This document shows positions 34,322-44,000 of a DNA stretch of 64,000 nt, piece by piece; the stretch's first letter is position 1; every line of letters begins with the position of its first letter. The position numbers and the translations under genes are program-made. The stretch lies in NCBI GenBank assembly GCA_047967505.1, contig CM106540.1; one strand, given 5' to 3'. The notes beneath the pieces were generated by a model. It searched no databases. It was not told the origin of the DNA and was given only the letters and a program-made list of their open reading frames with translations. The stretch comes from Dipteris shenzhenensis. Its lineage: Eukaryota; Polypodiophyta; Polypodiopsida; Gleicheniales.

Positions 34322-35885
34322 ATGGGATCACGTCGCTCATCCGACGAGTATGGACAGCCTCGCAGGAGGAGAGCTCACGATCTATATGCTCCAAAGGACT
34401 TTGATTCCTCTCAGGCGACTACCCCGAGGAGTACCCCTGGTCCGACTCCTCTCGGTCCTAGCACTGTGACCCGACCCCTTCCACGTAGCATTGCGACTAC
34501 CCCTCAGGGGACTCCTTTGCTAGCCGCGCATGGCTTTGTCGGGACTCCCGACGAGTTTGTAGCGCAGATGAGCGATGAGGAGGCAGCGAGATTCTTCTCT
34601 CTGCTCTCTCAGAGGACCTCCGCAATTCCTTCCCCTACACCGACGGGTGGACGTACTGCCCAGCCATCCCCTCGCGCCCCTTCGACCGCGGGATCATCAC
34701 CTCGTCATGCCTCCCGCAAGGGAAGGAAGAGTAGGATGGGCGGCTCATGTTGTGCTGACTCAGGAGATGTAGACGAGTCAGCACACTCACGCTCCTTTAG
34801 GTCTCCACTTGGTCCGGAGACACAGTATCAGTCAGGTCCCTTTCCCTCTCCTACTCCCACAGCTACTCCTCGATCCGGAAGCGGTCGCGCAGCTTCCACT
34901 CCTTCAGACTCTACTACCGTCAGTCCCCCTTACTCATTAGGGGATCTCTCCTATCAAATCACATCTGCCGGAGAGATAATAGAAGACAAAAAGGGCAAAG
35001 CAGTGATGGCCGCCATGAGGAGGTTGATGAGTCATCACTTCAAGAGCGGCATAAATATCGATTGGCGGTATCAAGATGCCCAAAAGAAGCAGGCGGTGAT
35101 CGATGAGTTAAAACAAAGATATCCTAATCCGCCAAATGTGGAGTTTAATAACAATTATATGCTCGAGCGCATGGGTTTGGTCCTAAAGCATCGCAGATCA
35201 ACCTTGCGTACTTCCATTACAAAGGGGTTGGCTAAACCCAGCTGGGCAGACAAAGCTGATTGGAAGTACTTCAAGAAGCAACATAGGGACCATCCTGAAA
35301 TGTTCGAGGGTCAGAGGAGGGCTGCGAAGAGACGGCTGGACGTCGTAGGTACTTCGCACTTTGGTGCAGGCGGACGGTATGCGTTCGAGGCAACCGTGGT
35401 AAGTCTACTTCTTCCCATTTAATGTATTGTTCTATTTGTTTTACTTACATATTACATGCACTTTACCTAACTCTAACTCTCGTAAATTGGATCCACAGCA
35501 AGCTGTGATGGATTGGCTTCCTACGGATGCAGAGACACGGCGCGCATTTCGGATAGGAACAAGGCCGTGGTTCATTGAGCAAGAGGCAATGGGAGCGACA
35601 GTCGATTGGGCTGAGGTGGCTGCTCGCACGGTATAAGTTTACTCCTACTTGTAATCTCACTTTTTAATTTAAGTTCCAATCTAATTTTCGATTTATATGG
35701 TTCACTCTTAGGGTCAAAGCTCAAGCGTCCCATCATCAGAGACGAGCGATCAACAGGGGCAAGGATCGGACGCAGGTGCCGAGGACGAGGGAGAAGACGC
35801 AGGTGTCGGGGACGAGGGAGAAGACGCAGGTGTCGAGGACCAAGGAACAGGCCATCAAGACGATTCGGATTCGGATTTGGATTAG
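34322..35885 (+). CDS. B1 TNPA-like accessory protein, apparently intact
   Basis: Three exons, all phase 0: 34322-35398 (donor GTAAGT), 35499-35630 and 35712-35885, giving 460 residues. Start ATG 34322 follows the minisatellite intron; ATG 34286 in the same frame is possible. Order: basic Ser/Pro/Thr-rich N-terminus (RRRRAHDLY), linker with an FSLLSQRT segment, the conserved core YQITSAGEIIEDKKGKAVM...LKQRYPNPPNVEF, basic helices, SHFGAGG, a Trp-containing exon 2 (AVMDWLPTDAETRRAF) and an acidic tail of EDEGEDAGV repeats. It shares the core with the family-A protein (YPNPPN, FGAGG) but little else. Probable subterminal-repeat DNA-binding protein of the TNPA/Transposase_24 type; no stop or frameshift seen. 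Confidence 0.8.
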
Positions 35886-36071
35886 TAGTGGTAGTAGCTC
35901 ATTGTATATCCGCTCGTTTGAGCAATTTTGTATCGCCCTTTCACAGGGTAATTTTGTTACAAACATAGTTGTATATGTATATGCATTTCTTCCTCATCGT
36001 TCACAAGAACAATTTTGTATCATCCTGCAAGATGCGAAAATTTTGTTATAGAAAACTCTCTTTTGTAATTA

Positions 36072-36150
36072 CAAAAAAAAAAAAAGGATTAGTGGGGCTA
36101 AACAGGGCCAAAAGGAAGCCCTGTTTAGCCCCACTAACCCTTTTTTTTTA
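36072..36150. repeat. Foldback hairpin 3' of the B1 TNPA-like gene
   Basis: Inverted repeat with arms TTAGTGGGGCTAAACAGGGC and its complement, loop about 8 nt (CAAAAGGA), bordered by A-run and T-run. It lies 190 bp after the stop codon. The same hairpin sits at 63536-63618 in element B3, so it belongs to the family. It could act in 3'-end formation or be a small foldback insert. Confidence 0.8.
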
Positions 36151-36157
36151 CTTCTGT

Positions 36158-36300
36158 TAATCGTCGCTATATAGCGACGTTTACCAGTGTCGCTATATAG
36201 CGACGATTAACAGAGTCGCTATATAGCGACGTTTTCATAGTCGCTATATAGCGACGATTAACAACGTCGCTATATAGCGACGATTTATAGCGACGCTCCT
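36158..36300. repeat. B1 right subterminal palindrome array
   Basis: Five perfect copies of GTCGCTATATAGCGAC spaced 25-30 bp apart, then degenerate copies to the right terminus at 36412. This end has more intact sites than the left. Confidence 0.9.
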
Positions 36301-36415
36301 TTTCCGACGATTTTAACGACTTTTATAGCGACCTTTGCGCCCGTGAAAAAAAATAAATTTAATGTAAAAAGCGTCGGTATTTCCGTCGGAAAATGGCCTA
36401 TGCCTTGTAGTGATA

Positions 36416-38620
36416 GAAGATACCTTTAACAAGGATATAATAAAACTCACATTATTTGAATCATTCTATCCTTGTTGAATTGTCCTTTTTGATGTTGTTC
36501 AGGATTTTGTAAGCTGGTAGACTCTCAAAAAGGCATAAAGTACATCGGGGCATATAGATTATATCTGTAAAATCTGAAATACATGCTAAAGTACTGCTAC
36601 TTCTTTTCGTGTGAACACTCCTCATCCTCTAAACCCTCCTTTTCATACTCCTTAGCCTCCTACATGTCTGTGGGCCCTCTGTGTATGCCTAATCCCTTGC
36701 CCTCCTATAGGCCTATGAGCCTCTCCTCTTCTACTTGAGTCTGCAAATCCAGGTCTCCAGATATCCTTGCACCATTTCTTTCCCTTGGTGGAAGGGGGTG
36801 AGGGTGGGGGAGTGCACTAGCATATATGTGTGCAAGCGCATTACCTTAGTGCAATAGAATGGCATTTGTACTTCAATTTTTTAAGAAATTTGTATTTATA
36901 GAAGAGTATCATCAAAAGGATTTTGGGAAAATTTTATATCTTTGAATAGACATTGATTTTATATAAATCGTGCAAAACTCATACGAAGGGGTTTTACTTA
37001 TATTTCTTGAATATATGCGATATAGTAGGTTTTAATATAGTGAGCCCCTCGAGTTCCATCCCCAGTCTAATTACTTAATCTTTTTTTCTCAATCCCTTTA
37101 GCCATGCATACCCATGACATACATAGGTTGATGTGAAACATACTTGATGAGCTTGCAATACTTTGTGCATCTAAGATTACCATCAATGGAGAGACTTTTA
37201 ATTTGCAAATGCCAAAGTAAGAGTGCAACCTAACTTAGTCAACTTATTGTCTTTCAAGAGTAGCTTGTATGAATGATAAGTTCATTGAAGTAATTGATTT
37301 AAAATTTAAAGTAGCAACTAATGAGCTTTCATTTAGAAGGTCCCAGAACCTCAAATTCATAAGGAATTATTAGATCTAAACTCAAAGTTTTGTTCACATA
37401 TACCATAAAGAGAGTACGTTTAAGTGACATGTATAACCTTATGAAGAGAGGTGAGCGTTGAAAAACCACATCCTAATATTTTTCGTATATTATCTTAAGT
37501 GACATTCAAAAATTGTGAAACATCATGATGTATGAACAACTTGAAATTATATATAGAGAAAGAAGGGAGACATGCGATGTTTGATATTATTGATATATTT
37601 AAATTGAACATTGTATTCCATCTATTTTTTACATTTGGTTTTACATCCTTGCATGATACTTGTGGGAAATTAAATGAAGGTGTTTTTTGCCACATGTTAC
37701 ATGCTTACCGAATGCTTAGTTTTGTTATATACTATGAAGAGATATGATATGTGCAATACGTATGCAGAGATGTAACAATTGAAAAACTACCCTAATAAGT
37801 CAACGCTTTATGAAAAAGAAACAAGTGCCTAGGAAAGATGATTCATGGTGTGAGCGAGAGATGTAAGAATTGAAAAACTACCCTAATAAGTCAACGCTTA
37901 GATGAAAAAGAAACGAGTGCATGGGAAATATGATTCATGGTGTGAGCTTCTTTCTACATTATCGTAATTAGTGACATTCACAAATTGAGAAAACTTGTGA
38001 TTTGTTGTGGAGAAGATATATATAGGGAAGAGAGAGAGGTGCAATGAGTAATACTATGTTTGATATTGAAATTTTGGTTTGCACACTACTTGTGGGAGTT
38101 TGTGACGCCCAATCTTTTGCCACATGTTACATACTTATTGGATGCTTTGGTTTGAAGAGTTTTTGGTTGTATGGATTGAATCTCCTTTTTTTTTTTCCTT
38201 CTTTTTTTCCTTGCTAGAATTCCAAGTCTTACTCAACACCAACATACATACCTTCATAGTAATGGTCATGAAACTTCTTAATACGGATTCCTTCAGCCAC
38301 ACTCCTTGAATTTGCTGGAGAGTTTCATGAATGGTGAGTTTCATAGTAATGCTCATGCAACTTCTTAGTATCACAAACGAGGGTTGGTGATTCCTTCAGC
38401 CACACTCCTTGCCTTTGTGGTGAGCCTTGTCAATTAAGCTGGTCAGCTTCGTGCAGGAGAGACTAAATTCTAACGCGATTTTCAATCGCGTTTCAAATCA
38501 TGAAGCCGAACCTGCTGCTTATTGCATGCTTACAAATTTTAAGAGTTGCTTAATTCACACACACACACTCTCTCTCTCTCTCGGTCGCTCGGTCGCTCCT
38601 TCCTCTTGACTTGACGCGGC
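36416..38620. other. Non-coding part of segmental duplication
   Basis: No credible gene. Contains a tandem duplication of about 94 bp (near 37766-37950, text TTGAAAAACTACCCTAATAAG twice), a poly-T tract near 38188 and CA/CT microsatellites at 38556-38583. Small ORFs here are identical in copy 2 only because the DNA is. Confidence 0.5.
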
Positions 38621-38985
38621 ATGCTATGGACACCAAAGGAGTCTACTTATACAGGAAGCATCCAGCGCTTCCCAAGATCAGTCGGACTTAGATCGCTTGT
38701 TATTGCCTTCATTTTCCGCTCAGTTTTATAGTTTCGTTCCTACGTTGGTTTCCCCATTACAATCGGTTAGCAAATTGCACCACTTTCTGTTTTTGTTTCC
38801 TTGTACGTTTTCTGAGTGTTGCCCCTCCGTGTAGTCTCTAACATTCGTTCGCTCTCGTTCGCGTGTTCCGTGTTGGGCCTCTAACTCTCCGCCGAACTTG
38901 CAGGGCTACACGCCTACGCGAAGCTCTTATCACGCTACACTCAAGAGGACCACAATCAAAATATTCACTACACGGAAGCGCGGCA

Positions 38986-39210
38986 ATGCCCATTACAATT
39001 ATGAACCGAAGAGCCGAAACGGTTAAAGTTATCCCCAGGATTGGAGGTGTCTTGCAAATGCTGGACCCCCTTAGCTGCAACATCGAGCCTGGGAGAACAC
39101 ATAAACTTGAAACGAGGACCATCCGCGAGTTCTCGGACCTTGCGGTATATTGCGGAGGCCGGATGTTGAAAATAATTAGGAAGGGCGACAACGAAGTAAT
39201 TATTGAGTAG
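38986..39210 (+). CDS. Small conserved-looking protein, copy 1
   Basis: 74 codons from ATG 38986 (context GGCAATGCC); the frame is open back to 38863, where TTGCAG at 38898-38903 could be a splice acceptor. Sequence starts MPITIMNRRAETVKVIP, contains LDPLSCNIEPGRTHKLETR and ends KGDNEVIIE. The alternating pattern suggests a small beta-sheet protein. It resembles short plant proteins of DUF7748 type only loosely, so I assign no function. GC is higher than its surroundings, and upstream is a TCGGTCGCTCGG/CT-rich tract suggesting a 5' leader. An unchanged copy is at 55005. Confidence 0.45.
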   Translation: MPITIMNRRAETVKVIPRIGGVLQMLDPLSCNIEPGRTHKLETRTIREFSDLAVYCGGRMLKIIRKGDNEVIIE

Positions 39211-39254
39211 CTTCTAGAGTTTATGACGATAACAAGCACCTATGCTTACCCTCC

Positions 39255-39912
39255 CCGGGGGAGGGGAGTACTCTTGGGGGTTTCAAGAGTCTTAAGGGTG
39301 TGCTTGCCATCTCCCACTCACAATGGGCAGACGCGTAGTTTCCAAGTCATGTTGAATTGTTAAAAATACTTTGTTTGTTTAAAATTGTTTTAAATTAACT
39401 ACGGTAGATGCATTTATTGTTGAAAATTATTGAAGTAATTAATGTGGATGCATTGTTATTGTCATACTTTGAAGTGAAATTGTAAATAATGCATCGTCTA
39501 CTCCATTTAAAGCCTATTTTTAAAATCCCTTATCTGTAAACTTTTCATTAATAAAATGTACCCCTTTTCTATACAAATCTATAATTTTTTTCCAAAACTA
39601 TTTTAAATAGTCCCTTATGTATATTTATTTCTATAAATTTTAGAAATAAAAAATATCCTTCTGTTGAACTCACGTGATAGGGTCACATTTGATGAGTGAC
39701 TCCCCCGAGGTCTTATGCCTTTATACTATCCATATTGTGCACTTTGCATTGTGTCACCCAACATTACATTGTATCATTCAAACTAGCCTATGGCCATCCT
39801 TTTTATATATTTTTTCGCATGGATATACATAAAGTGGCTCGGGGGAGGGGAGAGTGGGGGTTTCAAGGGTCTTAAGGGTGTGCTTGCCATATTCCACTCA
39901 CAATGGGTGGTG
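39255..39912. repeat. Pair of direct repeats (~80 bp)
   Basis: GGGGGAGGGGAG...GGGGGTTTCAAG...CTTAAGGGTGTGCTTGCCAT..CACTCACAATGGG at 39255-39335 recurs at 39837-39912. Only the first lies inside the segmental duplication. The 500 bp between are AT-rich and hold no gene. Confidence 0.7.
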
Positions 39913-40054
39913 GGTAGACCATAAGGATATCTACTTATTGAGTATTAACAAATGGGCTACAAGTTGACTCCAACAAAGCTCTATGCTTCTTCGAGATGAC
40001 ATGCATTATGACAATCATATATGATACATATGATAAAACATGAGCATTTGACAA

Positions 40055-40057
<3 letters not shown>

Positions 40058-40107
<50 letters not shown>

Positions 40108-40155
40108 ACACATACATGCATGCGCCCATGCGTGCGAGCACACACACACATATGC
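40058..40155. repeat. CT/CA microsatellite
   Basis: (CT)n followed by (CA)n with ATGCATGCGCCC interruptions. The ORF across it is a repeat translation. Confidence 0.95.
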
Positions 40156-40247
40156 ACCCACGAATTTTCCTTGGGAGGGTTTATGCTTTGTCTATATAGG
40201 TTACCCTAACTCAGCCTAGTCCTCAACCATATATATTCCTATGATCT

Positions 40248-40484
40248 ATGAATAGAATCACTTACTTGGGAGCAACTCTTGTGTCCATGTCTCTCCTCTT
40301 TCTCTTCCTCTCAACACAAGCTAGGGATGCGCAACAAGATCTTCGACATATGAATGTCGATAGATCCACCCAAGATATAGATCCTGACTTCGTCAGCTTG
40401 GTTGTTTGCAAGCCATCCACTCTTCCAAGTCCCATCACATATGGCAGAGGAGCGGTTGTGTCCTATTTGCCAAGATTTATTTGA
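40248..40484 (+). CDS. Candidate small secreted peptide
   Basis: 78 codons. The N-terminus MNRITYLGATLVSMSLLFLF with following LSTQA is a good signal peptide (basic start, ~14-residue hydrophobic core, small residues before a likely cut after STQA). The mature part is polar (DLRHMNVDRSTQDIDPDF) with one Cys. TATA-like CTATATAGG (40192) and ATATATATT (40228) lie upstream at plausible distance. It has the build of a precursor of a small signalling or defence peptide, but I recognise no family. Unique in the window. Confidence 0.4.
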   Translation: MNRITYLGATLVSMSLLFLFLSTQARDAQQDLRHMNVDRSTQDIDPDFVSLVVCKPSTLPSPITYGRGAVVSYLPRFI

Positions 40485-40619
40485 TATAGCCACTCGCTCA
40501 TGCAGGCCATCATCATCTTAACTTGGTGTGTCTTGTGAACATCTTGAAAACTAGAATTTCATGTGTAGCATGTAATACACTAGTAGTACATGAGGTGTAC
40601 GACACACTTGGGTTGCAAA

Positions 40620-40810
40620 GTGTAGGACGTAGCTAAATCCATTGAACGTTCATGAAAATATGTATTTATTCATGTTACTTGTTTATGTATCATGACTCAT
40701 TAGAGAAATTTTGTTGGGACGCAGCTAAATTTATTGAACATTCATGAAAATATGTATTCATTCATGTTACTTCTTTATGTATCATGACTCATTAGAGAAA
40801 TTTTATTCGA
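40620..40810. repeat. Tandem duplication (~95-100 bp unit)
   Basis: Two copies containing CATGAAAATATGTATTYATTC and TATGTATCATGACTCATTAG (near 40650 and 40745). They follow the secreted-peptide candidate, so could be duplicated 3' flank. Confidence 0.75.
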
Positions 40811-42730
40811 TAAAATCTTGGAGAGACTTTATTCCAAGCCATTGTTTTAACTTTTAATATGTCCATGGTGCTCTTTAAAAACTAGTGTTAATCGAGTGTC
40901 CATCATGCTCTCAAATTCTCTAATACAACATTTTTCATATCATTCTAATTGAGAGTTTTTTTTAATGTACATAATGTGGTTTTTGCATTGCATTCTTAAG
41001 TGCTCCTAATGTGCCATATCATGTTAATTAAGGGTTGGTTTGTGTGTTGCATTTTTAAACATAGGATCTGTGTATTTTCAGATTTGTTCTCCATGCTTGC
41101 CATCCTCCTCTTGTGCTTTGCAACCATTATTCTTATCATCCTTGTTTGCAACCTCTTCCTTGTGTTGCAACTATGGATGTTTTTATCAAAGTTGTCCTTA
41201 TATATTAATATAAAATATTGGTGAAAGTTTATCAATATATTTTTTAAAGTTTAAAAATATTGATAGGATGTGGTACACTTTTATATATTTTATTTTGAAT
41301 TTTGCAGGTTAAAAATGTAAATACTCACAAAAACTTAAATTTTTTTGCATACAAATTTCAAATCTTGGTGAATCTTTCAAACTTAAAATTGTATTAGGGC
41401 ATACAAAATTTAGACACTAATATAATATAATATCTTCTTAAGGAAACTAACTTGAAAAAATCATCGATGATTCTGATTCACAACTACCATCACTACAACA
41501 GCTCTTTGTGTGGTTCACCACTTGCAAGGACCTAAGGGATGGGTTGAGGAGATGACTCGGTATTGAGGATATGCTTTTTGTAACTCTACAATATGCCAAT
41601 GTATTTCCTTGAAACGAAAATATATGGGCATGATAATCTAATTTTGATTAACTAAAAGGCCATATTTTACATTACAAGTGTAATCGGGCCTATCATAAAT
41701 AAAAAAGTTCTGTGGCTGTTCATGTGGTTCACCACCTACATGAAACTAAGCTTTTTTTTTTTGAGTTGTAAGCCTTAAAAGTTGAGAAGTATATGTTTCC
41801 ATTATGATTGTCTCATTTGAGAAGACTAAACTCTCCTTTATATGTAATGTATATAGAATGTTTTCTTTGCCAAAACAAAACCTCTAATGTATGACAATGC
41901 ATTTTGTTGATACTAAACTCTATGGCAATCATATTGTAACTGCTAGCATGAAAAAAGAAACACATGATTTTTAATGTAATTTAACCACTATAAAAGTATA
42001 CAAATTGCAATAAATATCAATTAAGCTTGTGCATTGTTACTTTCACTAGATTATTAGGTTGAGAAACCTCTGGCTACTAAAGCATTGTGCAAATGAACTA
42101 GAAGACATATCTTAGTTAGTGGATTCTCCCTTCACGCATTGAGTAACCTGCCATTAGCATACACATAGACTAGTTTCTCTACTCGATGAGTTTGTAAATG
42201 ATTCCCGGTGTGACGACTGTACAAACTTGTAGTTGCTCCAATTGTGTTCACTATAGAAGTTACTTTGTGATTGTGAGAGAACTTTCAAGGCTAATGTTTG
42301 CCTATGAGGTATCGATGCCTCAACTCATTTCCACTATCTCCATCAGATCTCCATACAATCATGGTCTTTGCCATTTGTTGTATCTTAACATTTGAAAATA
42401 AACCTTCCTTGTTCTAAAGAATGATAACTCCCTTGTGGCTATTACATACTCATTATTTTCTTGAAAGCAAGTAGCCAAGAACTCATGCCAAGATTTCATA
42501 ACCTCTGCATTAGTTTGAGGGCAATGGTCCATGGTTTATAGGAAAATTTTATTAGTAGTCGACGTTTTGCCAATGTGTAATGGGTTTCATTTGGTAGTGC
42601 CCCTTCCTTTAGTATGCCACTTTTAGTAGTCCATTAAGCCATGTGGGCATTTCCCATACTTGGTCCTTTGACATCTAGTTTATGACTGGTATGCCACACG
42701 GGATTCATTAGCTCCACTTTATCTAAAATA
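40811..42730. other. AT-rich non-coding stretch
   Basis: Short ORFs only, no motif or homology that I recognise. A weakly hydrophobic ORF at 41000-41224 (LLMCHIMLIKGWFVCCIF) overlaps an antisense ORF and is treated as chance. Confidence 0.4.
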
Positions 42731-43490
42731 TTGTTTACATCTATACCATCTTACCATACTGTGCGAAATGACATGTTGGATAACTACAATGATAAGATGA
42801 GAGAAGAGATGCACCAGGTCATGTATGATGGCATGGATAAGAGTCCTTGCACCATTGTGAGAGATGGATGGAAGAATGTGACAAAGAGACTAATAATTAA
42901 TGTGATGGTTGTTTTCTTCAAAGGTGAGGCATTCCATCATTTCGTCAATACAATTGGCCAAGCAAAAACAAGAGAGTATGTTGCTAAATCATTGCAAATG
43001 GTAATTGAAGAGGTGGGGCCATAAAATGTGATTCAAGTCATTAGAGAGAATGCAAAATATGTATTGAACCTAGAAATATAATAAATATAATATATCCAAT
43101 GATTCGGGCCTCGCCATGCTCTCTCAACCTAGTACTCTAGGATTAATATAAGAACTTTGAGACAATTTTTTAAGCATCATGAGAGCCAAATGATGGTATT
43201 GTGTTTTCTTAATCATAAAATAATGTTGGGCATATTCAAAAACCACATATATCCATCGAATATGCTAGAACTTTTAAAGTGTAGAAAGATAGGCTTTGCT
43301 ATGAACTACATTACATTAGAGCACTTGTTGAAGTTGCAAGATATTATCACCAAAAAAGTCTACATTGCAGAGGTAGCATTGCGGATAGTTGAAAATCACA
43401 TGGCCAATTTTTGCATGGAGTATAATAAGCTCAAAATTATATCCATTTTCCTTTTTGAGTGGAAACTCAGAACCATGTTTATAGGATAAT
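42731..43490 (+). pseudogene. hAT transposase (DUF659-type) remnant
   Basis: Frame at 42731-43023 reads SYHTVRNDMLDNYNDKMRE, CTIVRDGWKNVTKRLIINVMV and FVNTIGQAKTREYV, a DUF659-like pattern. After stops it continues with NVIQVIRENAKYVL, then FFKHHESQMMVL and KCRKIGFAMNYITLEHLLKL, matching the order in plant hAT transposases. Several stops and a frame change; the dimerisation domain is not found. Confidence 0.6.
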
Positions 43491-44000
43491 AAGGATTTGA
43501 ATAGGGTGATCTCTCTCTTTTATATAGTGTTAGAGAAAATCAAGCGCATTCATACAACCTAATGTTTGTGCGTTTGAAGTACCAAGAGTGTCCAATAGAA
43601 TCTTTTGTGAGGAAGTACCTAAGTGGCAGATGCATCTAAAAGTAGTTGAAACACATGCATCTAGCACTTTATGACACCTTATGGACTTTACAAGTGAAGC
43701 AAAAGAAGAGATTAATCTAGTAGTTGTGCAAGGTAGGACTGAAATGTAAATGTGCACTCAATATTTTTCAGAGTACACAAACAATGTGAGCTTGCCAGAT
43801 CTTGCACCAACCATCCATGAGCAACTATGACCAAGAGTGTAAGGAAAGGTGCACCGAGTATTAATCATCAGTGTTCAAGGTCTAAAACCAATAGTTTCAT
43901 ATGCAGGAAAAAGAAGTAACATGATACCACTCATGCATATGCAATGTTGAGGACAAAGCTAGCCATGTTAGTGCTGCATAGAGTTGTGTTCCATGACATA

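Larger units (their letters stand above)
27040..36412. mobile_element. CACTA DNA transposon, family B copy 1 (B1)
   Basis: 9373 bp. Left end CACTACTACACACGC; right end, as complement, CACTACAAGGCATAGGCC. Flanked by the 3-bp duplication ATA (27037-27039 and 36413-36415), the size expected for CACTA elements. The allelic-like site in duplication copy 2 (52431-52433) has one ATA and no element. Inside are a minus-strand Tnp2 gene, a central promoter, a minisatellite intron and a plus-strand TNPA-like gene. The two ends share little beyond CACTAC. Confidence 0.95.
24660..39718. repeat. Segmental duplication copy 1 (interrupted by B1)
   Basis: 24660-27039 plus 36413-39718 match 50090-55737 almost base for base; I noted about a dozen substitutions in the last 3.3 kb. 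The CACTA element B1 (27040-36412) is present only here. The offset between copies changes from 25415 to 16018 across B1. That difference of 9397 equals B1 (9373) plus one 3-bp target copy plus a 20-bp and a 1-bp indel in the flank. Confidence 0.9.

Noticed and set aside
37495-37747. Overlapping ORFs in the duplicated non-coding region
   Set aside because: AT-rich, overlapping on both strands, no domain; identical in copy 2 only through duplication.
43530-43757. 75-codon minus ORF between the hAT remnant and A2
   Set aside because: No recognisable motif and adjacent to decayed transposon DNA; not supported as a gene.
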